Assembly (NCBI GenBank): GCA_946535435.1
Contig: CAMNDM010000029.1
Coordinates: 1 to 44,287, forward strand
DNA from: Physcocola sp002396385
Lineage (GTDB): Bacteria > Bacteroidota > Bacteroidia > Bacteroidales > Paludibacteraceae
DNA length: 44,287 nt
Reading direction: 5' to 3'
Below the pieces are notes generated by a model. The model was not told the DNA's origin and did no database searches. It saw only the letters and a list, made by a program, of their open reading frames with translations. The translations under genes were made by a program, and so were the position numbers. Positions within the stretch are counted from its first letter, which is position 1, and each line of letters starts with the position of its first letter. Shown here piece after piece: positions 1 through 8,248 of the stretch.

Positions 1-11
1 CCTTCTTTCAT
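1..11 (-). CDS. First codons of the next gene in the type I R-M operon (partial)
   Basis: Only the start is inside the window: ATG at 11..9 followed by Lys, Glu and the first two bases of a Gly-type codon. The ATG overlaps the TGA of the upstream nuclease gene, and a purine-rich AGGGG lies 6 nt before it, the same arrangement as at the hsdM/nuclease junction. By operon logic this is probably hsdS or hsdR, but no protein sequence is visible to confirm that. Confidence 0.4.
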
Positions 12-21
12 ACCAACCCCT
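7..21 (-). repeat. Repeated 15-nt stop/start junction, copy 2
   Basis: On the minus strand this reads AGGGGTTGGTATGAA, identical to 1176..1190. It encodes the last residues of the nuclease (Gly-Leu-Val-stop) and contains a Shine-Dalgarno-like AGGGG plus an ATGA overlap that starts the next gene. Confidence 0.8.
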
Positions 22-1180
22 CCTTATCATTTTTCAGACCTTCATTTTCTTTGCGTAGGAAATCCAAGATTCGCTCTTTGCTTGGTAATTGCAACTCATA
101 TTTAGATATAATTAAATTCGGATCGACACCAATTGTTGCGTATTCTGCCATTTCTTGTCCCACCTCTGTACACATTAATATACCAATGGGGTCGTTGTCA
201 TCAGCAAGCTTTATATTCTTTCTATAATAGCCTAAATACATATTAAGTTGGGCTACATCTGAATAATCTAAACGATGTGCTTTTAATTCAATTATAACAT
301 GCCTCTTCAGAATGCGATGATAAAAAACGAGGTCTGCTTTGTAATATCTATCATCTATCAGCATTTTCTGTTGACGCGCTTCGAAACAAAATCCCATACC
401 CAATTCAAGTATAAACTCTTGCAAGTGGTCTATGATAGCAGACTCTAAATCAGTCTCCTCCACAACGTCCTTAGCGTTCAAACCCAAGAACTCGAACACG
501 AAAGGAGATTTGATGTCCGTTGCAATATCTGCTATTTCCGCCTTTTTATCAACAAGTGTAGCCAAATGCTCTGGTTTGCTACTCCAGCCACTTCGCTCAT
601 AGTAATTACTATCTATTTGACGCTGTAATTCCCTTACACTCCAAGTTCCACGAATTGACATCACCTCATAAAAAGTGCGTTTAAGCGGATCTTTAAGGGA
701 CATTATGGTTGTAAAGTGAGTAAATGACAAGTGGTTGAAGAGTAAATGGGGTGCAACTGTAGGTTCTGTTACCTTCTCTGAAATTAACTGGCTATCAGAA
801 AGGTCAGTCAGTGACTGACTAATTTTATTCTTTTGAATATCAGATAACTGCAATTCGTCAGTCAGTGACTGACGAATTGGTTCTATTGCTAACAAGAAGT
901 TTGAAATTTCATACGATAGCGATGGATATAACTGATAGAACTGACGACATAGTTTGAGTGTCGTCTCTCCATATTTCTTTTTCCCAAGTCGATTTGACAA
1001 TTCAGGAATTAGATTTGTTCCATATTTTGCCCTATCTTCACCTTTCTGTTCATACTCTACAATATAGTACCCCGTTAACCATGCTTTAGCCGTCACATGG
1101 CGGTTAATGACAAGCCGTGCATTATTTTGCAACACCTTGTTTGCTTGCTCAATATGTGATACTAAAACCTCGAAATTCAT
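8..1180 (-). CDS. YhcG/DUF1016-family PD-(D/E)XK nuclease
   Basis: This 390-residue protein has the layout of YhcG/DUF1016 proteins: an N-terminal helical domain (about residues 1-200) and a C-terminal PD-(D/E)XK nuclease domain. The nuclease core is visible as an Asp in 'YYKADLVFYH', then 'IIELKAH' and the downstream helix 'VAQLNMYLGYY', matching the D-(x)n-ExK pattern. Such proteins often sit in type I restriction operons and are thought to cut DNA or process invading DNA; their exact role is unsettled. Its ATG overlaps the hsdM stop codon (ATGA), so translation is probably coupled. Its own TGA overlaps the next start in the same way. Residues about 105-130 hold two 'SLTD' segments encoded by palindromic DNA (803..879), an unusual insertion between the two domains. 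Function beyond nuclease fold membership is inference. Confidence 0.88.
   Translation of the reverse strand: MNFEVLVSHIEQANKVLQNNARLVINRHVTAKAWLTGYYIVEYEQKGEDRAKYGTNLIPELSNRLGKKKYGETTLKLCRQFYQLYPSLSYEISNFLLAIEPIRQSLTDELQLSDIQKNKISQSLTDLSDSQLISEKVTEPTVAPHLLFNHLSFTHFTTIMSLKDPLKRTFYEVMSIRGTWSVRELQRQIDSNYYERSGWSSKPEHLATLVDKKAEIADIATDIKSPFVFEFLGLNAKDVVEETDLESAIIDHLQEFILELGMGFCFEARQQKMLIDDRYYKADLVFYHRILKRHVIIELKAHRLDYSDVAQLNMYLGYYRKNIKLADDNDPIGILMCTEVGQEMAEYATIGVDPNLIISKYELQLPSKERILDFLRKENEGLKNDKEGLV
803..879. repeat. Two palindromic 17-bp repeats inside the nuclease gene
   Basis: The 17-bp sequence GTCAGTCAGTGACTGAC occurs at 803..819 and 857..873, 54 bp apart. The second copy lies in a longer perfect dyad: CAATTCGTCAGTCA at 851..864, a central G at 865, and the exact reverse complement at 866..879. 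Both copies are read in frame and encode Gln-Ser-Leu-Thr-Asp. Confidence 0.85.
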
Positions 1181-1190
1181 ACCAACCCCT
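1176..1190 (-). repeat. Repeated 15-nt stop/start junction, copy 1
   Basis: Minus-strand AGGGGTTGGTATGAA carries the C-terminal Gly-Leu-Val-stop of HsdM, a Shine-Dalgarno-like AGGGG and the ATGA that starts the nuclease gene. It is identical to 7..21. Clear SD sequences are uncommon in Bacteroidetes, which makes the shared element noticeable. Confidence 0.8.
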
Positions 1191-2622
1191 TCAATTCGTT
1201 AAACAACGCAGTTCTTTCGTTGGCAAGTTGTTCAATCACAGCCATTATTTCTTCTGGCGTACGCTCGTCCACCACTTCCACCTTGTTCGGGTTCTTAGCC
1301 GATAGGTCGTAGTTCTCGTCGAGGTCTGCCACATCGAGGAACCAAGAGTTTTCTGTCTCTTGCTTGTCCTTCTGTAGTTTTAAGAAATCAGCCAAGTCGT
1401 TCTCGTTAAGCGGATTGGTCTTACCCAATGTGCGGTCGAGGTTTAACTGGTAATACCACACCTTTTGTGTTGGTGCTCCCTTCTTGAAGAACAACACAAC
1501 GGTCTTCACTCCCGCTCCCTGGAACACGCCCGAAGGAAGGTCAAGCACTGTATGAAGGTTGCAATCTTCTAGCAGTTTCTTACGGAGTGCGACACTTGCA
1601 TTGTCGGTATTGCTCAAGAAGGTGTTTTTGATAACGATACCCGCTTCTCCCCCCGCTTTCAGCATCTTGATAAAGTGCTGTAGGAACAAATAGGCAGTTT
1701 CGCTGGTCTTGATAGGGAAATTCTGCTGCACCTCATCACGTTCCTTGCCTCCAAAAGGTGGGTTCGCCCCTATCTTATCTACCTGGTCTCTTGGTTGGAT
1801 GTCTGCCAAGTTCTCGTTAAGGGTGTTGGTCTTGATGATGTTTGGCGATTCAATGCCATGCAGAATCATGTTCATAATGGCAATGATGTAGGCAAGTGCC
1901 TTTACTTCTTTGCCACGGAAAGTATTGTCCTGCAAAATGCGTTCTTCTTCGGTAGTTTTTACCTTCTCGTGCATATAGTTGTAGGCTTCACAAGGGAAAC
2001 CGGCACTACCACAAGCACCGTCGTAGAACGATTCGCCAATCTTCGGATCGATAACCTTGATGATGGTACGAATGAGTGGGCGTGGGGTGTAATACTCGCC
2101 ACCATTACGGCCGGCATTACCCATCTGTGCCAACCGGCTCTCGTAGAGGGCTGACATTTCGTGCTTTTCTTCCGAGGTTTGGAACCGGAGCGAGTCCACC
2201 AATTCGAGCACCTCACGCAAGTTGTAGCCAGAAACAATCTTGTTCTTCACTTCCTTGAAGATGACACCAATCTTTTTCTCTACGGTGCCGTCTTGTGCCG
2301 TTTCAAGGAATTTTGCAAGGTAAGGGAACAATTTCAAGTTGACAAACTCAATAAGGTCGTCACCCACAAGGGCACGCTGGCGGTCATATTCACCGTTGGT
2401 CTTTGGCATTGCCCAGGTGCTCCAGCGATATTCTTCACCGATGATTGGTGTATAAGTTGCACCCGTAAGAATAGAAGCCTGTGCTCTTGTTTGGTCAAGG
2501 TCGTCAAGATACTTGAGGAAGAGAATCCAGCTACTCTGTTCCACATAATCGAGGGCGGTGGCACAACCTTCGTCCACACGCAGTTTGTCGTCTATCTGTT
2601 TGAATACTTGTTCGAATGCCAT
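1177..2622 (-). CDS. hsdM: Type I restriction-modification DNA methyltransferase, M subunit
   Basis: HsdM is the N6-adenine methyltransferase of a type I restriction-modification complex, working with HsdS for target recognition and HsdR for cleavage. The 481-residue length fits the family. The N-terminal region holds the HsdM helical domain ('LDYVEQSSWILFLKYLDDLD'). The SAM-binding motif I appears as 'FYDGACGSAGF', slightly different from the usual DPACGTGGF. The catalytic motif IV 'ANPPFGG' is intact, so activity is likely. A 'GGEYYTPRPLIRTI' segment, typical of HsdM, precedes motif I. It is the first gene visible in a minus-strand operon with the nuclease gene and at least one more gene beyond the window edge. 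No hsdS or hsdR is visible here. Confidence 0.95.
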   Translation of the reverse strand: MAFEQVFKQIDDKLRVDEGCATALDYVEQSSWILFLKYLDDLDQTRAQASILTGATYTPIIGEEYRWSTWAMPKTNGEYDRQRALVGDDLIEFVNLKLFPYLAKFLETAQDGTVEKKIGVIFKEVKNKIVSGYNLREVLELVDSLRFQTSEEKHEMSALYESRLAQMGNAGRNGGEYYTPRPLIRTIIKVIDPKIGESFYDGACGSAGFPCEAYNYMHEKVKTTEEERILQDNTFRGKEVKALAYIIAIMNMILHGIESPNIIKTNTLNENLADIQPRDQVDKIGANPPFGGKERDEVQQNFPIKTSETAYLFLQHFIKMLKAGGEAGIVIKNTFLSNTDNASVALRKKLLEDCNLHTVLDLPSGVFQGAGVKTVVLFFKKGAPTQKVWYYQLNLDRTLGKTNPLNENDLADFLKLQKDKQETENSWFLDVADLDENYDLSAKNPNKVEVVDERTPEEIMAVIEQLANERTALFNELKGLV

Positions 2623-2662
2623 ATCAGGTAAAACTTTTTCTTTAAGAATATCCGAATTTTAT

Positions 2663-2670
2663 CAAATTTA
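2663..2670 (-). promoter_or_regulatory. -7 promoter element for hsdM
   Basis: The minus strand reads TAAATTTG, a full match to the Bacteroidetes -7 consensus TAnnTTTG, about 40 nt before the hsdM start. No well-spaced -33 TTTG is seen, so this is a moderate call. Confidence 0.45.
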
Positions 2671-2947
2671 CAAAGAAATCGGTCATGGCTCTTTCTTTAC
2701 TCCCGCTTTTTTCTCTTGTTTATACAGAAAAAAGCTGGTGGGCGTAGCAGTCCTGTTAATACCGAATTTATAGCGTTTTACTTCTCTTTTCGTTTCTTTT
2801 TTCTGATCCGGGTGGGAAAACATCATCTCCTATAGGCATTGTCCTATGCTTCTTTTTTTTGCTCATTTTTGATGCTTTTTTGCTCTTTTCCCATTTTTTT
2901 TAAACCACTATTTTTGTTCTAGTTAAAACAAATAAATTGTATTGCTT
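2671..2947. other. AT-rich divergent intergenic region
   Basis: With 2623..2670 this makes a gap of about 325 bp between hsdM and the small membrane gene. It is rich in T-runs. Apart from the two candidate -7 elements, no ORF, RNA gene or repeat was recognised. Confidence 0.5.
2909..2916 (+). promoter_or_regulatory. -7 promoter element for the small membrane protein
   Basis: TATTTTTG matches TAnnTTTG and lies 31 nt before the ATG at 2948. The expected -33 position holds only TTTT, so the -33 part is weak. Confidence 0.4.
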
Positions 2948-3268
2948 ATGGAAACGCTTAAAATAGTATTGTTGATTTTGCTAGTGTTGGGTTTGCCAAT
3001 TGCTTCTGTCGTTACCTATTTCATCCGATTTGGATCTCTATTCTATGTCCTGAGTCTGGTTCCTTTACTAATGCTGATTGTTGAATTTTTGATTCTAGGA
3101 GAAAAAGGTATGGCGCTTCTTCTCTTTTTGGCCCTTTTTGTTGTAGAGCTCGTGGTTATGTTAAAGTGGGGATTTTCCTTTAAATCTTTCCTTTTAGGCA
3201 CGTCTATCACTTCTCTTTTGGGCCTCACTTCCTTCTTTACGCTGAATTTTTCTTGTGGAGGCAACTAA
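2948..3268 (+). CDS. Small hydrophobic membrane protein of unknown function
   Basis: This 106-residue protein is almost entirely hydrophobic and could form three or four transmembrane helices: about residues 4-24, 28-50, 54-74 and 78-98. A TTG at 2942 would add two residues, but the ATG at 2948 fits a promoter-like TATTTTTG upstream. No family is recognised and no catalytic motif is visible. It is convergent with the methyltransferase gene at 3310. The uninterrupted hydrophobic frame and the promoter-like element support it being real, but it could still be a chance frame. Confidence 0.55.
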   Translation: METLKIVLLILLVLGLPIASVVTYFIRFGSLFYVLSLVPLLMLIVEFLILGEKGMALLLFLALFVVELVVMLKWGFSFKSFLLGTSITSLLGLTSFFTLNFSCGGN

Positions 3269-3309
3269 TGGCATATATGTAACAGGAATGCGGTTTTAGC
3301 AGTCTATTC

Positions 3310-4065
3310 CTAGCCTCTTTCCGTCAGTCTGGCAAGAAACTCGTAGTGCTCGCCGTCCATCACTTTCTCGCAGTTGAAACCGCAGTTCTCTGCAAAGGTT
3401 TTTAATGTGTTGTAGTCGGTGTAGAGCCAGTCGAAGTCTTCGCCCCTTATGTTTTTGTAGCGCATCTGGTAGACCACTTCTCCGTAGTAGTCTCCTTCCA
3501 GCATCTCCATATCTGTGTCTCCATCCTCATCCTCATAGAGGTAGCAGAGGTCGCTGCTGTCTATCAATACCTGTCCGCCTTCTTTAAGTAGTTGGCGTAA
3601 ACGGTTCAGCAACAGGGGTAGTCGCTCCAGTTTGCCTGCTATGCCTGTGCCGTTCATCAATAGTAGAATAGTGTCGTATTTTTGGCTTAGGTTGGGGGCC
3701 ATCAAGTTTACGCAGCGTACATCCTCCAGGCCTTGTGCCCTCATGGCCTCGCATGCCAAAGGCGATATGTCTATGGCGGTGTGCCGGCTGGTCTGGTCGT
3801 CTTTCTTGCTTATCAGGGCAAGTGTGTGGCATCCGCTGCCTGCGCCTACGTCCAAAGTGTCTCCTTTGGTCAGCTCTAGGGCTTTCTGCTCTATTGCTGG
3901 CATCTGCTCATAGGTCCTGAAAAGGTAGTTGACGGGTATTTCGTCTTCATCGAACATTTCAGAAAGGACTCTCAGTTTCCCGGCCTTCCCTTTTTGTTGG
4001 TATTCGGCTATGGCTGCGCCCATTGGGTCTTTCTCTGGTGTCAGTGTCTGGTATTCTTTTTCCAT
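3310..4065 (-). CDS. Class I SAM-dependent methyltransferase
   Basis: The 251-residue protein has a Rossmann-type methyltransferase core. Motif I is 'LDVGAGSGCHTLAL' near residue 70. It is followed by an acidic strand end 'TAIDISPLACEAM', where the Asp should bind the SAM ribose, and a motif IV-like strand 'YDTILLLMNGTGI'. The substrate cannot be read from the sequence; small-molecule or protein methylation are both possible. It lies 39 nt downstream of the GH25 gene on the same strand and may be co-transcribed with it. The start with Met-Glu-Lys-Glu-Tyr gives a normal N-terminal helix. Confidence 0.85.
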   Translation of the reverse strand: MEKEYQTLTPEKDPMGAAIAEYQQKGKAGKLRVLSEMFDEDEIPVNYLFRTYEQMPAIEQKALELTKGDTLDVGAGSGCHTLALISKKDDQTSRHTAIDISPLACEAMRAQGLEDVRCVNLMAPNLSQKYDTILLLMNGTGIAGKLERLPLLLNRLRQLLKEGGQVLIDSSDLCYLYEDEDGDTDMEMLEGDYYGEVVYQMRYKNIRGEDFDWLYTDYNTLKTFAENCGFNCEKVMDGEHYEFLARLTERG

Positions 4066-4104
4066 TTTTGTCTGTTTTGTGTGTGGACTTCAGTTTGCGG
4101 CTGT

Positions 4105-5034
4105 TTAAAGTTCCACCATGTCTAACTCGTGTTCTAGCCTTTCTCGGTATACAGGGTCTTTCCAACAACTTTTGCGCCAGTTTTCCAAGTCTTCGGCTGT
4201 CCCTTTCCAAATAGAAATGTCCACCTTCCCCTTTATGCCCCGTATTTTCCCCTTCTCGGTAAATTGCCAGAACAGCCAGTCGTCTTTCGAACGGGGTGGG
4301 GTGGTGTCGTACCGTGCAATCCAGAAGTGGTAGGCGTCGAACTCGGGGGTGTTCAGCACTTTTTCCCTTGTCTTGTCTGAACAGTAGATGAGCGGTTTCC
4401 CGCCCGTTGCGTCTTCTACCAGTTGCAGCCATTGCAACACTTTCTTCCGGTATTCGCTGTAGGGTTTCCCCACGTAGTCGCTTTCTATGTCGAGTATGGG
4501 TGGAAATCCAGCGCTGTCGGGTTGGGCTACCTCTATGAAATTGTTGGCTTGGTTCACAATGTTGGTGTCGTTTATCAGCACGTGGTAGGCGCCTGTCTTG
4601 TAACCGTGCGACCTTGCCTCTTCTTTCTTTTCTGCATAGGTTTTGTCGAGCGCCCTTCCTTGGGTGGCTTTCAGAAATACGAAACTTGCGGGCAGACACT
4701 CGTGGGTTTTCTCAAAGGTGATGGTGTCGCGGTCGGTGTCGTAGTAGATGCCTATCTCGTCCCATTTTATGTTAGTCTGGTAGCGCGAAAGGTCTATGCC
4801 GTACACACGCACGTCTTTCCCTTTTATCCATCGGCACACCGAATGCCCGAAGCGGGTGCTTGTTGCGATGTAGGTGGCTGTGCCTGCAAGTACAACGGCT
4901 AGCACGCATATCACGATGGCTTTTGTGGAAACCGGACTGCTCTTTCGGCCTTTTTTCCGGTTGGTTGCCTTCGTTTTCTGTGTTTTGGGCGTGTTTGTTG
5001 AGGGTCTCTTTTGTTTGGTTCCTTTTGTTGCCAT
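4105..5034 (-). CDS. Membrane-anchored GH25 muramidase (lysozyme)
   Basis: GH25 enzymes hydrolyse the beta-1,4 bond between MurNAc and GlcNAc in peptidoglycan. The 309-residue protein has a Lys/Thr-rich cytoplasmic head (1-36), a single transmembrane segment (about 39-58) and a GH25 domain (about 75-300). Family hallmarks are visible: 'VYGIDLSRYQ' with Asp81, 'FVFLKATQG', and 'PPILDIESDY', where Asp182 and Glu184 form the expected DxE catalytic pair. The domain ends with 'WLFWQFTEKGKIRGIKGKVDIS', the usual GH25 C-terminal strand. A type II membrane orientation with the enzyme in the periplasm is inferred, suggesting a housekeeping cell-wall role and not a secreted antibacterial one. The methyltransferase gene follows after 39 nt and alaS ends 141 bp upstream. 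Confidence 0.93.
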   Translation of the reverse strand: MATKGTKQKRPSTNTPKTQKTKATNRKKGRKSSPVSTKAIVICVLAVVLAGTATYIATSTRFGHSVCRWIKGKDVRVYGIDLSRYQTNIKWDEIGIYYDTDRDTITFEKTHECLPASFVFLKATQGRALDKTYAEKKEEARSHGYKTGAYHVLINDTNIVNQANNFIEVAQPDSAGFPPILDIESDYVGKPYSEYRKKVLQWLQLVEDATGGKPLIYCSDKTREKVLNTPEFDAYHFWIARYDTTPPRSKDDWLFWQFTEKGKIRGIKGKVDISIWKGTAEDLENWRKSCWKDPVYRERLEHELDMVEL

Positions 5035-5093
5035 TGGTTCGTGTGGGGGAAAGATGTTTCCGGTTGGCCTGTTGTTGATTTGGCTTATTAAGT

Positions 5094-5130
5094 AAACGGC
5101 GAACTGGACTTTCCATCCAATTCGCCGTTT
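5094..5130 (-). terminator. Hairpin terminator downstream of alaS
   Basis: AAACGGCGAA at 5094..5103 pairs exactly with TTCGCCGTTT at 5121..5130, and the stem continues as TGGA/TCCA after one mismatch, leaving a 7-nt loop. The minus-strand tail after the hairpin is only weakly U-rich, so readthrough into the GH25 gene is possible. Confidence 0.6.
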
Positions 5131-5175
5131 GTATTTGTACGAGGGGGGCTGGCGTTGCCGGCCCGCTCTTCCTTT

Positions 5176-7794
5176 TTAGAATTTGCTCTTTAAAATGTCA
5201 ACGGCTTTCTGGAGTCCGTCGGCGTTCTTTCCACCTGCCTGTGCGAAGAATGGCTGACCGCCGCCACCGCCGAGAATCTCTTTTGCGGCTTCGCGAATCA
5301 TCTGGCTTGCATTGAGGCCTGTGGCAACTAAAGCGTCGCTCATGACAACGGTAAGGGTAGGCTTGCCGTCTTTCTTTGTGCCGGCAATGAAGACAAACTT
5401 GTCTTTTACATCGTTCCTGATCTGGAAGCCGATGCTCTTCACCATTTCGGCTGGCATTTCAGTACCGATTGGCAGGCTGATTATCTTAACGTCGCCCTTG
5501 ATTTCTGCTTTTTCTATTAGGGCTGCTTTCTGCTGCTGAACCTTTTCTTGAACGAATTTTTCCACGTCTTTCTTAAGTTCTGCGTTCTCTTCCACTGCCT
5601 TGCGGATGGCCTGTTCCAGATTTGGAACGTTGTTGAACATTTCCTTGAGGGTGCGGAGTACATCTTGCTGTGCGTTGAAGAGTTCTTCTGCCTTTGCTGC
5701 AGATACTGCTTCAATACGGCGTACGCCTGCAGCGACACTGCTTTCGCTGATGATTTTGATCATACCGATGCGGCCGGTGCTGCAGGTGTGTGTACCGCCA
5801 CAGAACTCAACTGACGGACCGTATTTGACTACGCGGACATTGTCGCCATATTTTTCACCGAACAATGCAATTGCGCCCAACTTCTTGGCCTCTTCTATAG
5901 GCATGGCCCGTTCTTCCCAAAGAGCGATGTCCTGGCGTACCATGTCGTTTGCAATCTGTTCTGCCTTGCGGAGTTCCTCGTCGGTCACTTTCTGGAAGTG
6001 GCTGAAGTCGAAACGGAGGCTGTCTGCAGTTACCAACGATCCCTTCTGTTCTACGTGGCTGCCCAAGACTTGGCGCAGTGCGTAGTCGAGCAAGTGGGTA
6101 GCGGTGTGGTTGTTGGCAATAGCCTGACGGCGTGCAGCATCTACAACGGCCTTTACCTTGCCGGCTGGGTTGGCTGGCATCTTCTTCGCCAAGTGTACAC
6201 TCAGGTCGTTCTCTTTCTTGGTGTCGACTATGCTTATTTTTTCGCCATCTACCTCAAGGTAGCCGGTGTCGCCCACCTGACCACCCATCTCGGCGTAGAA
6301 TGGAGTCTTTTCAATTACAATCTGGTAAAGGGTGTCCTTTTTCTGCTTAATCTGTCTGTAGCGCAGTATCTTGGTATCTGCTTCAAGTTCGTCGTAACCG
6401 ACGAATGAAGGCTCGCCTTCGTTTACTGTTACCCAGTCGCCTGTTTCTACGCTGGCAGCGTTACGTGCGCGTTCCTTCTGCTTGTTCATTTCTTCGTTGA
6501 ACTCTGCCTCGTTCAAGGTCATGCCGTTCTCACGGAGTATGAGCTCGGTCAGGTCGAGAGGGAAACCGAAGGTGTCGAACAGGGTGAATGCCTCTTTACC
6601 GCTGATTTCAGTCTTGCCCTGCTTCTTGGTCTCGGCCATCAACTTGTCGAGCAAGCCGATACCGTTTGCCAATGTGCGCAGGAAGGAATCTTCCTCTTCC
6701 TTTATCACTTTGGTCTCAAGCTCCTGCTGGGCTGCAATTTCTGGGTAGGCTGCGCCCATGCTCTCTACAACTGCTGGCACCAGCTTGTACATGAATGCCT
6801 CTTGCTGGCCTAAGAAGGTGTAGCCGTAACGCACGGCACGGCGCAGAATACGGCGGATGACATAACCGGCTTTTGCGTTGCTTGGCAACTGGCCGTCGGC
6901 TATCGAGAAGACCAGGGTGCGGATGTGGTCCGCAATGACACGCATGGCAATGTCTACATTCTTGTCTTTACCGTACTGGTGATTGGTGATTTTCCCAATT
7001 TCTGCAATAAGCGGAGTGAAGACGTCGGTGTCGTAGTTCGACTTTTTGCCCTGTAGGGCCATACACAGGCGCTCAAAACCCATACCGGTGTCGATTACTT
7101 TTGCAGGAAGTCCTTCCAGACTGCCGTCTGCCTTGCGGTTATATTGCATGAACACGAGGTTCCATATCTCTATTACCTGAGGGTTGTCGTGGTTCACAAG
7201 GTCACGGCCTGGCACTTTGGCTTTCTCCGACTCGTCGCGGAGGTCTATGTGGATTTCTGAACAAGGACCGCACGGACCCGTGTCGCCCATTTCCCAAAAA
7301 TTGTCGTGCTTGTTGCCGTTAATAATGTGGTCTTTTGGCAGGTATTGCTCCCAGTAGCCGGCTGCTTCGTTGTCGCGTTCCAGACCTTCTTCCTTGCTAC
7401 CCTCGAATACGGTGGCATAAAGGTATTTTGGGTCTAGTTTCAAAACGCCGGTCAGGTATTCCCATGCCCAGTCTATTGCCTCTTTCTTGAAATAGTCGCC
7501 AAACGACCAGTTGCCCAACATCTCGAACATGGTGTGGTGGTAGGTGTCGTGGCCTACTTCCTCCAAGTCGTTGTGCTTGCCGCTAACACGGAGGCACTTC
7601 TGTGAGTCGGCGCAGCGTTTGCTCTTTGGTGCCGCATTTCCCAAAATGATGTCTTTAAATTGGTTCATACCTGCATTGGTGAACATCAGTGTGGGGTCGT
7701 TCTTTACAACCATTGGTGCCGATGGCACTATCAAGTGCCCTTTCGATGCGAAGAAATCGAGAAACGATTGGCGAATTTCTTTTGCTGTAAGCAT
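5176..7794 (-). CDS. alaS: Alanine--tRNA ligase
   Basis: AlaRS charges tRNA-Ala with alanine and edits Ser- and Gly-tRNA-Ala. The 872-residue protein has the full family layout: class II catalytic core ('MFTNAGMNQFKDIILG', 'VGHDTYHHTMFEMLGNWSFGDYFKKEA'), the tRNA-recognition domain, an editing domain with zinc-binding 'NHTATHLL' and 'CGGTHTCSTGRIG', and a C-terminal coiled-coil plus C-Ala domain with the glycine-rich 'GGGGGQPFFAQAGG'. Length and motifs are normal and the gene looks fully functional. The start at 7794 gives the standard opening 'LTAKEIRQSFLDFFASKGH'. A -7 element lies about 90 nt upstream. Confidence 0.99.
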   Translation of the reverse strand: MLTAKEIRQSFLDFFASKGHLIVPSAPMVVKNDPTLMFTNAGMNQFKDIILGNAAPKSKRCADSQKCLRVSGKHNDLEEVGHDTYHHTMFEMLGNWSFGDYFKKEAIDWAWEYLTGVLKLDPKYLYATVFEGSKEEGLERDNEAAGYWEQYLPKDHIINGNKHDNFWEMGDTGPCGPCSEIHIDLRDESEKAKVPGRDLVNHDNPQVIEIWNLVFMQYNRKADGSLEGLPAKVIDTGMGFERLCMALQGKKSNYDTDVFTPLIAEIGKITNHQYGKDKNVDIAMRVIADHIRTLVFSIADGQLPSNAKAGYVIRRILRRAVRYGYTFLGQQEAFMYKLVPAVVESMGAAYPEIAAQQELETKVIKEEEDSFLRTLANGIGLLDKLMAETKKQGKTEISGKEAFTLFDTFGFPLDLTELILRENGMTLNEAEFNEEMNKQKERARNAASVETGDWVTVNEGEPSFVGYDELEADTKILRYRQIKQKKDTLYQIVIEKTPFYAEMGGQVGDTGYLEVDGEKISIVDTKKENDLSVHLAKKMPANPAGKVKAVVDAARRQAIANNHTATHLLDYALRQVLGSHVEQKGSLVTADSLRFDFSHFQKVTDEELRKAEQIANDMVRQDIALWEERAMPIEEAKKLGAIALFGEKYGDNVRVVKYGPSVEFCGGTHTCSTGRIGMIKIISESSVAAGVRRIEAVSAAKAEELFNAQQDVLRTLKEMFNNVPNLEQAIRKAVEENAELKKDVEKFVQEKVQQQKAALIEKAEIKGDVKIISLPIGTEMPAEMVKSIGFQIRNDVKDKFVFIAGTKKDGKPTLTVVMSDALVATGLNASQMIREAAKEILGGGGGQPFFAQAGGKNADGLQKAVDILKSKF

Positions 7795-8248
7795 GTTTTT
7801 ATTTTGTATATGTTATTTTTCTGTTCTTTGTTCCGACAGACAGCAGGGGGTGACACCTCTGCCCCTGTCGCATTTTAACTTGCAAAGTTACTAACTATTT
7901 GCCACTTTATACTTCAAAACTTCCTTTTTCTTTGTCTCTTAGTGCTCTTTGGGGAAACTTGGTCTTGGTGTGGCTGGTCTCTTTTGGTTGCTGTTGCGTT
8001 GCTCCCGTTCGCTAACGTACCACCTTCTGCGTCACTACCAATCCGTTGCCCAGGTCTCTTTTCACTATTAATACACGCTGTTTTTAGAAAAAACGAATGA
8101 ACACTGGCTGTGATTTATGCCCTATTGCCCCTTTGGGTGTCCTCATGTCTTTTACGTTTGTCTTTTTCGGAGCAAATGTTTTCCGCTCTGGAATAAGTAT
8201 TATTCTATTCTTGGAAAGCATGGTAATTTTACGCAAAAAAAATAAGAG
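7795..8248. other. Long divergent intergenic region between alaS and pdxJ
   Basis: About 450 bp with no supportable gene. It holds the alaS -7 element and, near 8206..8213, TATTCTTG, a one-mismatch -7 candidate for pdxJ. No tRNA, riboswitch or strong hairpin was recognised. A small RNA or an alaS leader cannot be excluded. Confidence 0.5.
7883..7890 (-). promoter_or_regulatory. -7 promoter element for alaS
   Basis: The minus strand reads TAACTTTG, a full match to TAnnTTTG, followed by GCA as is common in Bacteroidetes. The nearest minus-strand TTTG is 24 nt further upstream, longer than the usual 19-21 nt spacing. Confidence 0.5.
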
